Part shown: piece after piece, positions 24,290 to 36,440 of the stretch | Numbering within the stretch: the first letter of the stretch is position 1 | How the letters are laid out: each line of letters begins with the position of its first letter | Assembly: GCA_003254925.1 (NCBI GenBank) | Contig: QANZ01012210.1 | Span: 348,611 to 412,610, forward strand | Origin: Chamaecrista fasciculata | Lineage: Eukaryota; Streptophyta; Magnoliopsida; Fabales; Fabaceae | DNA length: 64,000 nt | Reading direction: 5' to 3' | The notes under the pieces: generated by a model | Seen by the model: the letters and a program-made list of their open reading frames with translations, nothing else | What the model was told of the DNA's origin: nothing | The model's database searches: none | Position numbers and translations under genes: made by a program

Positions 24290-25642
24290 ATAAGTAAGGC
24301 TTGCACTTTTTTTTTCCCTACCTGTTTCTTTCACTCACTTTCTTTCTATTTCTAAATTTACAAAAAATACAGAAGATGGAATTGCAGTCCCAATATATAC
24401 ATCTACTTGCTCTCTCACACCAGATATTAGTTACGCTCAAGTGTGTGAGATAATGGAGATCATAGGCAAAGTATACAATTTCAATTGTATATAATTCATG
24501 TTGAATGGGTTATAGAATTAAACTAAAAATTATATATTTTCAACAATTTTTTTTAGCTAGGTGATATTAATGTCTCAAGTAAAAATAAAAATTTTTTGAG
24601 ATGAAAAATTAAATTAACGACTAGAAACAAAGTGAAGTAGTTTTATTGGTGCGTTTGGACGTTTGGTATATTAATTATTTTCTAAAATTTTTAAAGTTTG
24701 ATTTTAAGGAATATAACTTTCAAAATTATTTAAATTGTTTAGCTTGTTTCAAATATTTTTAAGAATAGTTGATGACACTCTTATGAATGTTTGTTCATGT
24801 TTTGCGATTCAGTTACAATATTTTTTAATTTTCAAGTAATTTTCAAAATAATTCTTAAACGTCTTTTTATATATATAAAAAAAGTCATTTTATGACTTAG
24901 TTTTTCTTTTCAATAAAAAATTTTAATAGCTACAATATAATTTGCCTGGTGATATATAATTTGGCATTAAGGTGATAGTAATAATGTAATAGTCAAAGTG
25001 GTTGTGGCAACCGAATTTGCGATGTCAACACAATGATGATAAAAACGATATTAAAGATTTTAGTATTCAAAATAACGGAAGATGTATATTTTTTTTTTCT
25101 GTTTAAGTAAAATATTCTTGTCTCCAAAAAGCATAATATTTTCACTCCTTCAATCAAAGGTAAACATGTTTTGAAATATATAACAATACTCAAATTTCTT
25201 TTGTATCAAATTTAAACTAAAAAATTAAAATTAACTAACAATTTGATCTTAAAAAAAATTACTAAGTTGCTAACTCAATCTTTAAGAGATTGATTTCATA
25301 AAAAAAAAATCTTTAAGAGATTGAAATACACAATTTAATTTAAAAAATATTTGAATTATACATTTTTTTAATATTTTTATAGATTAGAAAATATACTATT
25401 TTATTTTTTTAGGAGTTAAAAAATATATTGTTTATACTCCACGTACGACCCCATGGCATTTTCTATAGGAAAGTAAAGCCATGGCTTAAATATATTGTTA
25501 AGCAAATTGAAGATCAAACGACACAACACAAGTACCAAACGACACCCACAAGCCACCCTGTAGCGGCAAAGGAGAGAGAAGTTTCATTCACTACATTCAA
25601 TCTCAATCGATCAATTCCCAAACGCAGACCCTCGAGCATTAT
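24290..25642. other. Intergenic, nothing recognised
   Basis: Very AT-rich, with short ORFs of no recognisable similarity. No RNA gene was seen. Confidence 0.6.
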
Positions 25643-25916
25643 TAGGGTGCGTTTGGTTAAGCTTATTTCAGTAAAAAAAGCACTTCGGCTCCGTTTGGTA
25701 GGAGTGAAATGAGTTTTACATTGTAAAACTACACGAATTTTGAGACTTTCATGTGTTTGGTATGGTAATTTAAGCTATGTAGAGTGGATTACAATGTAAA
25801 GGGTTTTACATTACATAGGCCATTTTTCTTTACTTCACATTTCTGATGTAATCCAAGTCTACCTAGGGAATTATGGTAGAATTCCTAATTTGCCCCTCTC
25901 ACTCTCATCCCATTTT
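25643..25916. mobile_element. MITE-like ends running into the gap
   Basis: Two motifs of the 'gtgcgtttggt' kind (agggtgcgtttggttaagct near 25643 and ggctccgtttggtaggagtg near 25688) stand 45 bp apart. Such ends are common on hAT-type plant MITEs. The second is followed by internal repeats of 'gttttacattgtaa' / 'ttacaatgtaaa' before the sequence is lost in the gap, so the other end cannot be seen. Confidence 0.35.
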
Positions 25917-26596
25917 NNNNNNNNNNNNNNNNNNNNNNNNNNNNNNNNNNNNNNNNNNNNNNNNNNNNNNNNNNNNNNNNNNNNNNNNNNNNNNNNNNNN
26001 NNNNNNNNNNNNNNNNNNNNNNNNNNNNNNNNNNNNNNNNNNNNNNNNNNNNNNNNNNNNNNNNNNNNNNNNNNNNNNNNNNNNNNNNNNNNNNNNNNNN
26101 NNNNNNNNNNNNNNNNNNNNNNNNNNNNNNNNNNNNNNNNNNNNNNNNNNNNNNNNNNNNNNNNNNNNNNNNNNNNNNNNNNNNNNNNNNNNNNNNNNNN
26201 NNNNNNNNNNNNNNNNNNNNNNNNNNNNNNNNNNNNNNNNNNNNNNNNNNNNNNNNNNNNNNNNNNNNNNNNNNNNNNNNNNNNNNNNNNNNNNNNNNNN
26301 NNNNNNNNNNNNNNNNNNNNNNNNNNNNNNNNNNNNNNNNNNNNNNNNNNNNNNNNNNNNNNNNNNNNNNNNNNNNNNNNNNNNNNNNNNNNNNNNNNNN
26401 NNNNNNNNNNNNNNNNNNNNNNNNNNNNNNNNNNNNNNNNNNNNNNNNNNNNNNNNNNNNNNNNNNNNNNNNNNNNNNNNNNNNNNNNNNNNNNNNNNNN
26501 NNNNNNNNNNNNNNNNNNNNNNNNNNNNNNNNNNNNNNNNNNNNNNNNNNNNNNNNNNNNNNNNNNNNNNNNNNNNNNNNNNNNNNNNNNNNNNNN
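25917..26596. other. Assembly gap (680 N)
   Basis: Unknown bases. Any translation through this stretch is meaningless. The flanking element ends suggest that a repeat caused the gap. Confidence 1.
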
Positions 26597-27303
26597 CTCT
26601 GTTTTGACACCATGGTCACAAGTACAAGTTGATTGTAGATGGGTTTTCTTTGTAATGGATTAATATTTATAAAATTGCTCTGTTTTGCATAAAAAAGTCT
26701 TGTTTGCTGGTTAATTAGTTGTAAATTCCCTCTCCATTTGACATCCCACCCTATAGCATTAGCTTTCACTTCTCTAGTTAATTATATTTTGTGATCATAG
26801 GGAAGTTTTTGTGAGCTTTTAATGATACTGAAGTTAGATCAATAGTTTTGTGTTTGTTGATTCATAGTGTGCATTTGGTTGAATTTTAGTTTACAAACGA
26901 ACAAGAGAGAAAAAGTCATCATAATTTTTGTTTACAACTACTTGTGCAATTGTTTATGCTACTCACTTTTATATATTGGGAATTTGTGGAGGTTTTCAAA
27001 GTAGAAAACAGGACAAGAAAAGTTTTCTGTTTGTTCATTCAACTTTCACTCTCAATTCCCCTGTATATAATATATAATCCATTTTAGTCCTTTACTCAGC
27101 AAAGATATATTATTAAGAAACATAAGTTAAAGAGTCTCTCTTTGCCCATCTACATATATATACTATTTTTCTAATTATTTCAGCTAGAATGCCTAAATTT
27201 AAGCGAAAGAGTGAGACTCCGACTTCTACACACTATCAATTTCAATTGCAAACCAAAATTTTGCATTCATAACCAGCTATTGCCGATTCCTATACCCTAG
27301 TTC
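26597..27303. other. Upstream region of the IWR1-domain gene
   Basis: AT-rich, no ORF of note. The last 100-150 bases are probably promoter and 5' UTR of the gene starting at 27304. Confidence 0.5.
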
Positions 27304-30300
27304 ATGGGCACGATGGGCGAAAGTTCTTCGGCTCCGACAATGTCCAAGCCGGTCGTCGTGAGGGTCAAGCGAAAACCCTTTCAGTCTCCAGTTGATGCTT
27401 TCTGTAAGTCACTTTCTCTCCAGACTCTACTATTACTTTGTTCAATTTCGGATGGTACCCTTCTACCATTTGCAGAATTTAGTCTGTTTGGGCTCGGCAA
27501 AAAATGTGTCAACCAATGAAATATATATTTTTTTAATTGTTTACAAATTGGCCTCCTTGCTGGTTTCAGATATGAGTATATGACAATGGAATGTGGTTTT
27601 GACATTACATTGTAGGGCTGGAAATTAATGAAAGGCCATCAAAGCGCCCGTTGTTGGATTTTGGGAATCTGTCTATTTCGGAGAGTACCTCTCAGAAAGG
27701 TATGTTACTTTCTTCCAACTTCAAATCAGTTTGGTATGTCTGTGCAGAGTGTGTATGTTAACTTATGGTTGTAATCAACTACTAATTTATACTTCAACTC
27801 TCTGTGCACAGTTAACTGGAGATAATACATTTTCTCTATGATATAGAGACTAATTATAACTATGTAGTTCAAAGTTGTACAAAACAAAACCTTGAACTTT
27901 TATAGAAGGTAAAATGTTAAGAGGACGCGTTCCTCATGTAATAGATAGACACGTGGGAAGAGGCAAAATTCAGAATTTTCTTGAATACAATGTATATGAA
28001 GTTTAAAACCTTTAAAGAGACCCTTATAAATGGTAGACACCACTTGTTTTTTTTAATCAGTCTCCTTGTTATTGCTTCATTGATTTTGCTTAATGTGTGT
28101 TAGGCTCTTTATCAGTTTGGCTACATTGTAAAGAGATGGAAATTACTGGAATGCTTTGTTGATAAAGTTGCGTTTGTCTGAATGAATGCTTGCCTCCTGA
28201 TATCTTATTTTGTTTTGCATAAGAGGAGTTAAATACCAAGAAGGTTTTTGTACAGCATGTAGAGACAATAAACAGCTCTGAGATCACCTTTGATGTCGTG
28301 CAATCATTCGTGGTCAGTATGGAATTCTAGATAATGGTTACTTCTCCTATTTATGATGTTTTATTGTGATGTGCGTACTTTAGGATTAATATTTTTCTCC
28401 TGTATGATATTTTTATCCAATATGTGACCTTTTGTTTTTGCTTTTTGCGTTTTGATTTTTGTCATTTGCTTATTTTTTTTCATCACATCATGTTGTGAAC
28501 TTGTTACATTAATGTCTTATTAAGTATCTGTTTCTCTAGGAAACTGGTTCTAGTTATGCATCCGAATGTAAATCTAAAATTGTGGAAAGGAAACACTTAA
28601 TCAAGAAGGAGAATGTAAGTCCTCTCTTCCTTTTCTCTCCTTTTCTCACGTGCAGACATCTTTCCTAGACCCCACTCCCCCCAAAGAATCAACTTTTGCA
28701 AACTATGCGTCAAATTGCTACTTATATGGTCTTCAATTTTTCTTTCCCATTTATTATCCACAGAAACAAGACCAGCTGTTGCTTAAATCTAAACAAAAGC
28801 AAGAGGTTTGTTACCCGACTTCTACTACTCATTCAATTATTCATGTTAAATAGTTGCCCACCTGCCTATTTTGCTTGTCAGCATTCTCATTTAAGTTTTT
28901 TGCATTTTGTTCATAATGAATTCTGCAAACTGATGCTTATGGGTTAAGGCAATAGGCTTTGGCTAGCTTATTTGGTGATTATATCCATATTATTACATAC
29001 ATGATGAAATACTTTCTATTTGGAATTCCCTTTGGGAAAACTTTATGTTGCTTTTATTCGTTCTCCAGGCTTTAGCAAAAAATGCTCGTTTTGAACAAAT
29101 ATGGAAGAGCAGGAAGGGTAACGTCGAGGCAGTGCATGATAAAGCATTACAAGAAATATGTAATTTCTATGATATTGTTCGTGTTGATAATGAAGAGAAA
29201 TCTAAGGAGGCGCAGGAGGAGTAAGTTTTTCCCATCAAGGCATCAATTTATTTTCTCATTTGGATAGTTACTGTAAGAAACAAAATTTTACTGTGCTAAT
29301 GCAGAGATATCTCCTTGGAGGATCAAAGACTTTTGCGTAGTTACCTCCCTTTATTAAGAGAGTTTATTCCTAATGCTGCTGCAGATATTGAATCCGATAT
29401 GCTTGCTCATTCCAAACAAGGTTGTTGTTGGCTGCAAGCTACTCTTAAATTGTTACCAACCTTTTTGCATTAAGTCTAAGTTGCTCTGATTTTATATTAG
29501 AAAAAAAAAGGAGTTTAGTGGAGATGTGGCTACTTGAACAGAACAATCTTGTTTATTTTGAATGGAGAAGAATTAGATTCTAATACCATTTCATCAACAT
29601 TGGTAATGCCTTTAATTAATACTTTGAACAAATTATTGGGGTTGCTGACCATTTTTTTTTTAAATTGTTTTGATTGGTTTGTGAATTGTGATGCACATCC
29701 CTTTATAAAATGTGCAGAGGATTATGTGTATGACATTTACACTGTGAACAGTGAGACAGACATAAATGTTGAAGATTCGACATGTTCTTATCCATTGTAA
29801 GTATTCCGTGTCTATGAATGTTCAATCAAATATATTATGTTTTTGTTCATGACACTGTTGTGTTGTTTTGGACCAGAGTTCAAGTTGATGATGAGGATTA
29901 TTATGATGGGTCAGAAGAATCAGATAATGAAAGTGATGACTCAAATGGTACTTGCTAGTCTCTATGCTCTTCAATCATTAGTTCATCACCATGACTTATC
30001 ACTCTAAGTTGAAACTGTATTCTTATTTGGTGATTGTAGCTGAAAACAATCCATTGAATGATTATCCGGATGAGATATCTGAAGAGGAAGACGAAGAAGA
30101 TGAAGAAGCCTCTAATAGTGAATCAGAAGAGTGTGAAGGCAGTAACTCCAGTAATGAACCATCGGACGAGGATCGTTGTTATGGGTTTTCTAGAGATGAT
30201 GATGCTCATGATCCATTATATGATGAGGACTTTGATGATGATTATGCTGAAGGTGACCACAATGTCGATGGTGTCCATGACAATGAAAATTGGAGGTGGT

Positions 30301-30311
30301 CTTATCGATGA
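27304..30311 (+). CDS. RDM4: IWR1-domain protein, RDM4/DMS4-like
   Basis: Ten exons join in phase to 359 codons: 27304-27403, 27616-27699, 28224-28312, 28540-28614, 28764-28805, 29069-29220, 29305-29420, 29718-29796, 29877-29947, 30040-30311. The N-terminal half has VKRKPFQSPVDAFWLEI and a charged helical region. The Iwr1 domain starts near residue 220 (EDYVYDIYTVNSE) and continues through VQVDDEDYYDG and NNPLNDYPDEISEEED. The remaining C-terminus is highly acidic, ending ENWRWSYR. Yeast Iwr1 escorts assembled RNA polymerase II into the nucleus. Arabidopsis RDM4/DMS4 associates with Pol II and Pol V and is needed for RNA-directed DNA methylation and normal development. I infer the same role here. 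Both ATGs at 27304 and 27313 are plausible starts; I took the first. Confidence 0.9.
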
Positions 30312-31189
30312 ATGTGGCTTTATTTTTACTTTCTATTTGTGAAAATGTATGGTGTGCTTATGTGGCGGGACCATGCACTCATTGATGCTTTTGTTTTTGG
30401 TTTTTCCATAGTTAAACTTGCCATGTCCAATTTTTGTAGTTATTAAAACTTGCGATGTATTTATCGACCAAAAAAAAGCCTTATGTGCAATTTCTCTTAG
30501 TCGCTCAGTTTATTTGCATTTCATTTTTTAGACTCGTTTCATCTTGAAGTGTTATTGTTCAATGCAAAACATATCCATATAAAATTAAAATGTATTTTTA
30601 AAACTAGTAGATGATCGTTTTTCAAGTATGAAAAATCTTAGGATTAATTGTCTTTCTCCTTGCTTGGTCATAGCATATATAATTTTTTATTTATTTTATC
30701 TTACCATTAAAAAAATATTAAAGTAACATTTTCAATCATTATAAATTTTTGTAAAAATAAAACGTATTTAATAAGCTTTTATAGCAATATTATTTATTTT
30801 GTATTGAAAATAACATAATTTATATTTTTGAACATATTTGATATTATTGTATGGAGTACAAGGTACCTATTTATTATTCTAATAAATTATTTGTTTAGTA
30901 AAAAATGTATTTTATATTACGAATAATCTCCTAGACCTCCTAAATAAGGATTTGGGCCGCATTGAGGCCCAATATATCTCCAAACAAATATCAACTATCT
31001 TCGTCGGCCACTCGCGTAAAAAACAACGATCAGATTGGAACAAAGGGTTTTTGTAGGGTAGTACCTTTCGGTTTTGCTAAATACAAAACAACAATAACGA
31101 TATCTAGGGTTACGTTTCTGCCTTCACCAAAAGCTTTCTCTTCTCCTTCTCTTTACTCTCCATTTGCGTCCACCGCTTATTCGGAATCC
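30312..31189. other. 3' UTR and intergenic, then 5' leader of the RRM gene
   Basis: AT-rich with no element or gene seen. The last 150-200 bases, richer in C and T, are probably the leader of the RNA-binding protein gene. An in-frame ATG at 30962 has no support as a start. Confidence 0.5.
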
Positions 31190-34100
31190 ATGGATTCACC
31201 TGTTAACGACCCTGCCGGTGACGGAGAAACCAACGATGTTAGGTCTTTTTCCCACAGAGAAGAAGAAGACGAGGATAAGTCTCAACCTCTTACCGGCGAT
31301 GGAGCCAGTCCCGGGTAACTTTCCACGTTCTGTCACTTTTTTGTTTGAATTTTCCCAATCTTTCGATCTGTTTATGTTTTTGAGAAAGCTTGAAACTAGA
31401 ACCTGAGGATACATACTCAGCTGGTTGCAAACAATTCTTTTGACTTCCGTAGGAACATACTTAATATTGCGTCGAAGAAAAACTTTTCTTTTTTGTTTGA
31501 GGATGATTTCTTTATTTTCATTGTCTACTAGAATTTCCTTGCTGTTGTAGCTTCTTTCGTATAGTGTTGTTGTGAATTTCTTAGAATTGATTCTAATTAC
31601 ACTCAAACCCTAATTGCAGAAAGATTTTTATAGGTGGTTTAGCGAGAGAAACGACAATTGGTTAGTTCTTATCGGGTGCCAATTCCTATTTTGTTGTGGA
31701 AGATAGTGTTTCTGTGTTAGTTACTTAACCTTGGGTCTTGGGTTTTTGTTTGGTCGTGCAGCCCAATTTGTCAAGCACTTTGGTAAATATGGTGAGATTA
31801 CGGACTCTGTAATAATGAAGGACCGGAAGACTGGGCAACCTCGTGGATTCGGTTTTATAACCTATGCAGATCCTTCTGTGGTTGATAAAGTTATCGAGGA
31901 TACTCATGTTATTAATGGAAAACAAGTAAGAATTGTATTTAATGTAGTACCTAAGGGTGTGATTTTTCTCTTAAAATTTGAAGTCGGATATTTTTTTGTA
32001 TCTAATCTCATGGTTTTGGGATGATATAGGTGGAAATTAAGCGTACAATACCAAGGGGAGCTGTTGGCTCTAAAGATTTCAGGACAAAGAAAATTTTTGT
32101 GGGTGGAATTCCCTCTACTGTGACTGAAGGTAGGTTGTCTCTAAATAGTTGACTAGTTTGTTTCTACTGGACTATTTGGCATAGGCTCAACCGCTCTAGC
32201 AATAGATGTGACAGTGAGTAGAGATATACTTTTGAAAATTATTGAAAGGGAAGGGAAAGGATGTGGAAAGAGCCCTCCGATTTTCCAGCTCTTGTTGTGA
32301 GCATTGGAATGCATGCATCCCATCCAAGGCCTATAGATGCCCTCTTCTTCCCATCCAAGGGGAAGGTCAACTATTTGCTTGACCAATCCAGAGTAGAAAC
32401 CTTATATTATACATTAGCATCATTATTTTGTGAAATTATTAATAGAGAGAAAATAAGATGTGTGAAATATGGCCTGCATGTTTTAAAACATTTTCCATTA
32501 GTATCCTTGTGACTTGTATCAAATGTTTGAATTTTATTTATTCATTTCATAAAGTGCTTTCTATGTAATGTATAAATTTGGGTTTTAAACCGTATCTGCT
32601 CCTTTCTTGTCGAATCCATGTTTCATGTTATACGATTGTACATCTTGAAAGTTATGCCTTTTAGCGGTTGAATTATTTGTTAGTGTCTCTTGTGACTTGA
32701 TTCTTGACTTCGAACTGGAAAACATGTCTACCAATTTATGATATTTTGAATAACAACTATGCTAAAAATTGATCATCAGCATCGAGAAAAACTTTTAACC
32801 ATAAAATAGCTGTTACAAATGGCCTATTGCTTTGGTTGGCCATGATTTTTAATGATTGAAATACTTATGAAATAACTGTTTGTGCAGATGAGTTTAGAGA
32901 CTTTTTTGTAAACTATGGAGAGGTCAAGGATCACCAAATAATGAGGGACCATTCAACCAATCGTTCTCGTGGCTTTGGGTTTATCACCTTTGACTCTGAG
33001 GACTCTGTTGAAGAACTCCTATCAAAGGGGAACAAGATTGAGTTTGCTGGCGCTCAGGTAAGGAAGTTTTAGTCCCGAAATAAACTATCATATTGTATTA
33101 GGTAGTTTGTCTCTAACATATATCTCGGGGGATAAATGGGGCTTGACTTCTAGAGTTGGTTCCTGAATATCTTCTGGCTGATAGCCTCAATATGATGTGG
33201 AGTTGTACTCCTGAAACCACTTACAGGCTGCTTATATATTTATATTTATATAGATAACTAGATGTCCCTGATTTTGGTGATTTTTCATGTGAAATAAATT
33301 CACCAGTGAGTTTTGTTAGAATCATGCTCATATTGTTGGCTTACACAATATCTGAAAAAACGTCTTTCAAAAAAAAAATCCTTGTTTGGCAGTGTTTACA
33401 TTAGCTCGCCAATTAGCTAATCTTCACAAGTAATTTCATCGAGTAAATGGGCATCAATATTGATGTAGGTCAGTAAGGGTATAGTCCTTAGTTCAGGCAT
33501 AAAATAGACTATATAGTTATGTAAATTGATACGTATCCTACTATTTTAGTGGCAGTGGTATTGTTGGCTTGTTGCTTGAGTGGATTTTCCCGTGTGCCAA
33601 AAATATAGTTTTCATTAATTTTTGGCTTGACCCATTGGGCATAATCTATCAATGTTAATAGTGGTCTAACCCATTTAAGTATGCAGAAAATGCAATTCTT
33701 GGAACGAGATACCTTTGTTTTGATGTTTGAATAAAGAAACTTTTTAAATGATTTCATCCATTTACCTTTTCCATTCAATTCGATTTTACTAATTATGGAT
33801 TGTGGTTTATGGTTATTTTACTTTTGTAGGTGGAAATCAAGAAAGCTGAGCCAAAGAAGCCAAACCCCCCACCACCACCATCCAAGCGCTATAATAATGA
33901 TTCAAGATCTTCATTTGCTAGTGGGTATGGGGATGCTTATGATGGATTTGGTGGCGGCTTTGGTGCTGGGGGATATAGGTCTGGTGGGGTCTATGGTGGT
34001 AGGGGTGGCGCTTATGGTGGCTATGGAAGTGAATTTGGTGGGTATGGTGGGTATGCCGGTGCCATGGGTCCTTATAGAGGAGACCCTACCCTTGGCTACT

Positions 34101-34357
34101 CTGGTCGTTATGGAGGTGGGTTTAGCAGAGGTTACGATCTTGGAGGATATGGTGGACCTAGTGAGAGTTATGGAGGATACAGTGGTGTTGGTTCTTCTGG
34201 TGGTCCCTATGGAAGTGGGTATGATGCTAGCCTAGGTGGTGGATATGGTGGTGGTGGTGGTGGCGGCAGTGCCGGGGGTGCCGGAGGTTCGTTCTATGGG
34301 AGTAGAGGTGGATATGGTGGCGCAGGGACTGGTCGATATCATCCGTATGGAAGGTAG
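31190..34357 (+). CDS. Two-RRM glycine-rich RNA-binding protein (hnRNP A/B-like)
   Basis: Six exons join in phase to 375 codons: 31190-31314, 31620-31660, 31762-31925, 32030-32129, 32888-33057, 33830-34357. RRM1 has RNP2 IFIGGL (44-49) and RNP1 RGFGFITY (83-90). RRM2 has RNP2 IFVGGI (132-137) and RNP1 RGFGFITF (171-178). Both RNP1 motifs keep the aromatic residues that stack on RNA. A basic-proline hinge (KKAEPKKPNPPPPPSKR) leads into a Gly/Tyr/Ser-rich tail from about 225 to the end, which in this family supports protein interaction and condensation. It closely resembles the plant hnRNP-like protein At3g13224 in memory. Such proteins act in nuclear mRNA processing and stress responses. The ATG at 31190 follows a C-rich leader; in-frame codons upstream show no conserved sequence. 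Confidence 0.92.
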
Positions 34358-35628
34358 AAGCTTGTCATGCAAGGATTTAGTCTAGGACTAATGTCATATG
34401 TTTAGCAGCCAAAAAGTATGTAGCTTGATGTGTTTGGTGCTTTGGTTTCAAAAATTATATATTCTCAAGTTCCAAAAAAAAAAGCCCACGCTATTTTATT
34501 TGAAACAACCATTATTAGTACTTTATGTTCTGTGGCAGAATTACATGGCCAAACAATTTTTTGTTCTCTTCCTCTCAGCCAAGTGGTTGTTACATCATAA
34601 TTCACCATAATCATTTGTTGTACGTTTGTAAACCACTTTCCTTTACATTGACTATACTAACAATCGAGATCTTCAAAGGTTCTTATTCTCTTTCCTCTTT
34701 AGTCTTTGAATGATTAGCTTGTATTTGTTTCTTATAAGTCGTTAGTTTTTCTGACATCTATCTCACCTTAGGAGGTTATAGGATAGTCAAAATGGCACGT
34801 TAATACTGTCAAGATCATATGAAATAGGGAAGGCAATTTTAATATATTTTTTTTTGTCTACAAGCTATTCTATTGTGGCAAATAACTTCAATGGTTTTAT
34901 CACTTTATGGTTGTGCAAATTTAATGGTCTTAATCGTCACAATAAAACGTTAAAATTGTTTTCCAATACTCGTATTTTCAATGGAAATTTTCCGCAACAC
35001 TCTTAAAGTGCCAAGTTCTAATGTCAGGAGAAGCATTACAATTGAAAAGCAGCGTAATTTGAAAGAATCATGGTTTTTCTTTTGATTTTCAGTTGGAAAT
35101 GCTTGCTCTTTTGAAAGGACTTGTTTCTTTATTCTCGCCTACGAATCATATCTAATTTATTGTCATATACTTTACAAATAAAAAAAATTATTATGATAAA
35201 TTATAATACGAATATCCATGTCTATATCATCATAATATAAATTTAGAATGTTTTAATTCTCTTTGAAATGTGTATATATGTTTGAATAATGTTTTACTCC
35301 CTCCGTTCACAAAATTGTTGTTTCAAAAATATGTTGTTTTAATAATGAAAAAGCATTAATTGTTTTTTTACAATTCTATTTCTATTTATTCTCTCTTAAT
35401 AGTAATAAGTATCACTTGAAAATAAAAAATAATAAATACGAGTAACGTAATTTTTTATTTTATATTTTTTTTCTTTCTCTTGAGGGATTGATTTGAGACT
35501 TAAAATGTTGAAACTTGAAAGTTCAACGTTTTTAAATTGTGAATATAATTTACGTTAAAATATGCATAAAAAAGATTTTCTCAAGACAGAAATATATTTT
35601 TTATAAGTATTTTAAATAGAAAAATAGT
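34358..35628. other. 3' UTR and intergenic
   Basis: The first few hundred bases are probably the 3' UTR of the RRM gene. After about 35160 the sequence is AT-rich with no recognisable feature. A line 'ctccctccgttcacaaaattg' near 35297 resembles a common plant MITE (Stowaway/Tourist-type) end, but I do not find its partner. Confidence 0.45.
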
Positions 35629-35637
35629 CAAAATAAA

Positions 35638-36200
35638 AGGCCAAAGTCCTATTTTGATCCCTCAATTATGCTTAATGTTCCAAATTGGTCCCTCAGTTAT
35701 TTTTCGTTCCATATTGGTCCCTCAATTTTTCAAAACTTGACACAGTTGGCTTCTCAAACGTTTTTCATCCATTTGACCGTTAAAAAAAAGACAAAATTGA
35801 TTTTTAACTCCTAAAAGTTTTAATTTTTGCATTAAAGACTAATAACTTATTCATGGGCCTTAATGAAATAATACAAAAGTTTGCATGAAAGTTAAAAAAA
35901 AAAAAAAAAATCAAACGCAAGGCGTATTTGGTGAATGCGTGTTGCGCTGAGGAGCGATTAAACCAAATACGCCTTGCGTTTGATTTTTTTTTTTAACTTT
36001 CATGCAAAAATTTTGTATTATTTCATTAAGGCCCATGAATAAGTTATTAGTCTTTAATGCGGTTAAACGGATGGAAAACGTTTGAGGGACTAACTGTGTC
36101 AAGTTTTGGAAAACGGAGGGACCAATATAAAACGAAAAATAACTGAGGGACCAATTTGAAACATTGAACATAACTGAGAGACAAAAATAGGACTTTGGCC
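35638..36200. mobile_element. Long foldback TIR element, 9-bp TSD (CAAAATAAA)
   Basis: It starts aggccaaagtcctattttga and ends aaaaataggactttggcc. The 9-bp repeats CAAAATAAA flank it (35629-35637, 36201-36209). The arms are almost continuous: the centre (about 35855-36060) is a nearly perfect inverted repeat with arms of about 90 bp around a loop of about 28 bases near 35934-35962. The arms meet at 'caaacgcaaggcgtatttgg' and its complement. It is non-coding and ends about 240 bp upstream of the next gene's start codon, so it lies in that promoter region. Confidence 0.88.
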
Positions 36201-36440
36201 CAAAATAAAGCGTCCTCCTAAACTGGTGCTCATTTTTACTTTTTTTTTTTTCCCCTAATTCTTGTATCTCACTTCCACCATACAAAAATCTAAAATTTTT
36301 CTGGCCTTGCCTTCGTGTAAGGGGGGAAATTGTAGCTAGAGCTACACGGAAACAAGCTGAATTCACGATTTTGTTTTCTGGTGTCGCGGAAGCGACAGAA
36401 ATCATCAAATTGAAGACCTAAAACAGTTTGAAGGTGGAAT

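Noticed and set aside
25873..26769. Three long ORFs of 240-290 codons on both strands
   Set aside because: They consist almost wholly of unknown residues across the N gap.
31164..31606. ORFs on both strands around exon 1 of the RRM gene (80 and 136 codons)
   Set aside because: They run through the splice donor and intron 1 or are antisense, and have no recognisable domain.
33795..34235. 146-codon Met/Val/Leu-rich ORF over the RRM gene last exon
   Set aside because: It is an alternative reading of the GGT-rich glycine tail and has no domain; the glycine-rich frame joins in phase to the RRMs.
35911..36408. 165-codon minus-strand ORF near the small gene
   Set aside because: Most of it lies in the arm of the foldback element at 35638-36200, and the rest is antisense to the neighbouring gene's leader.
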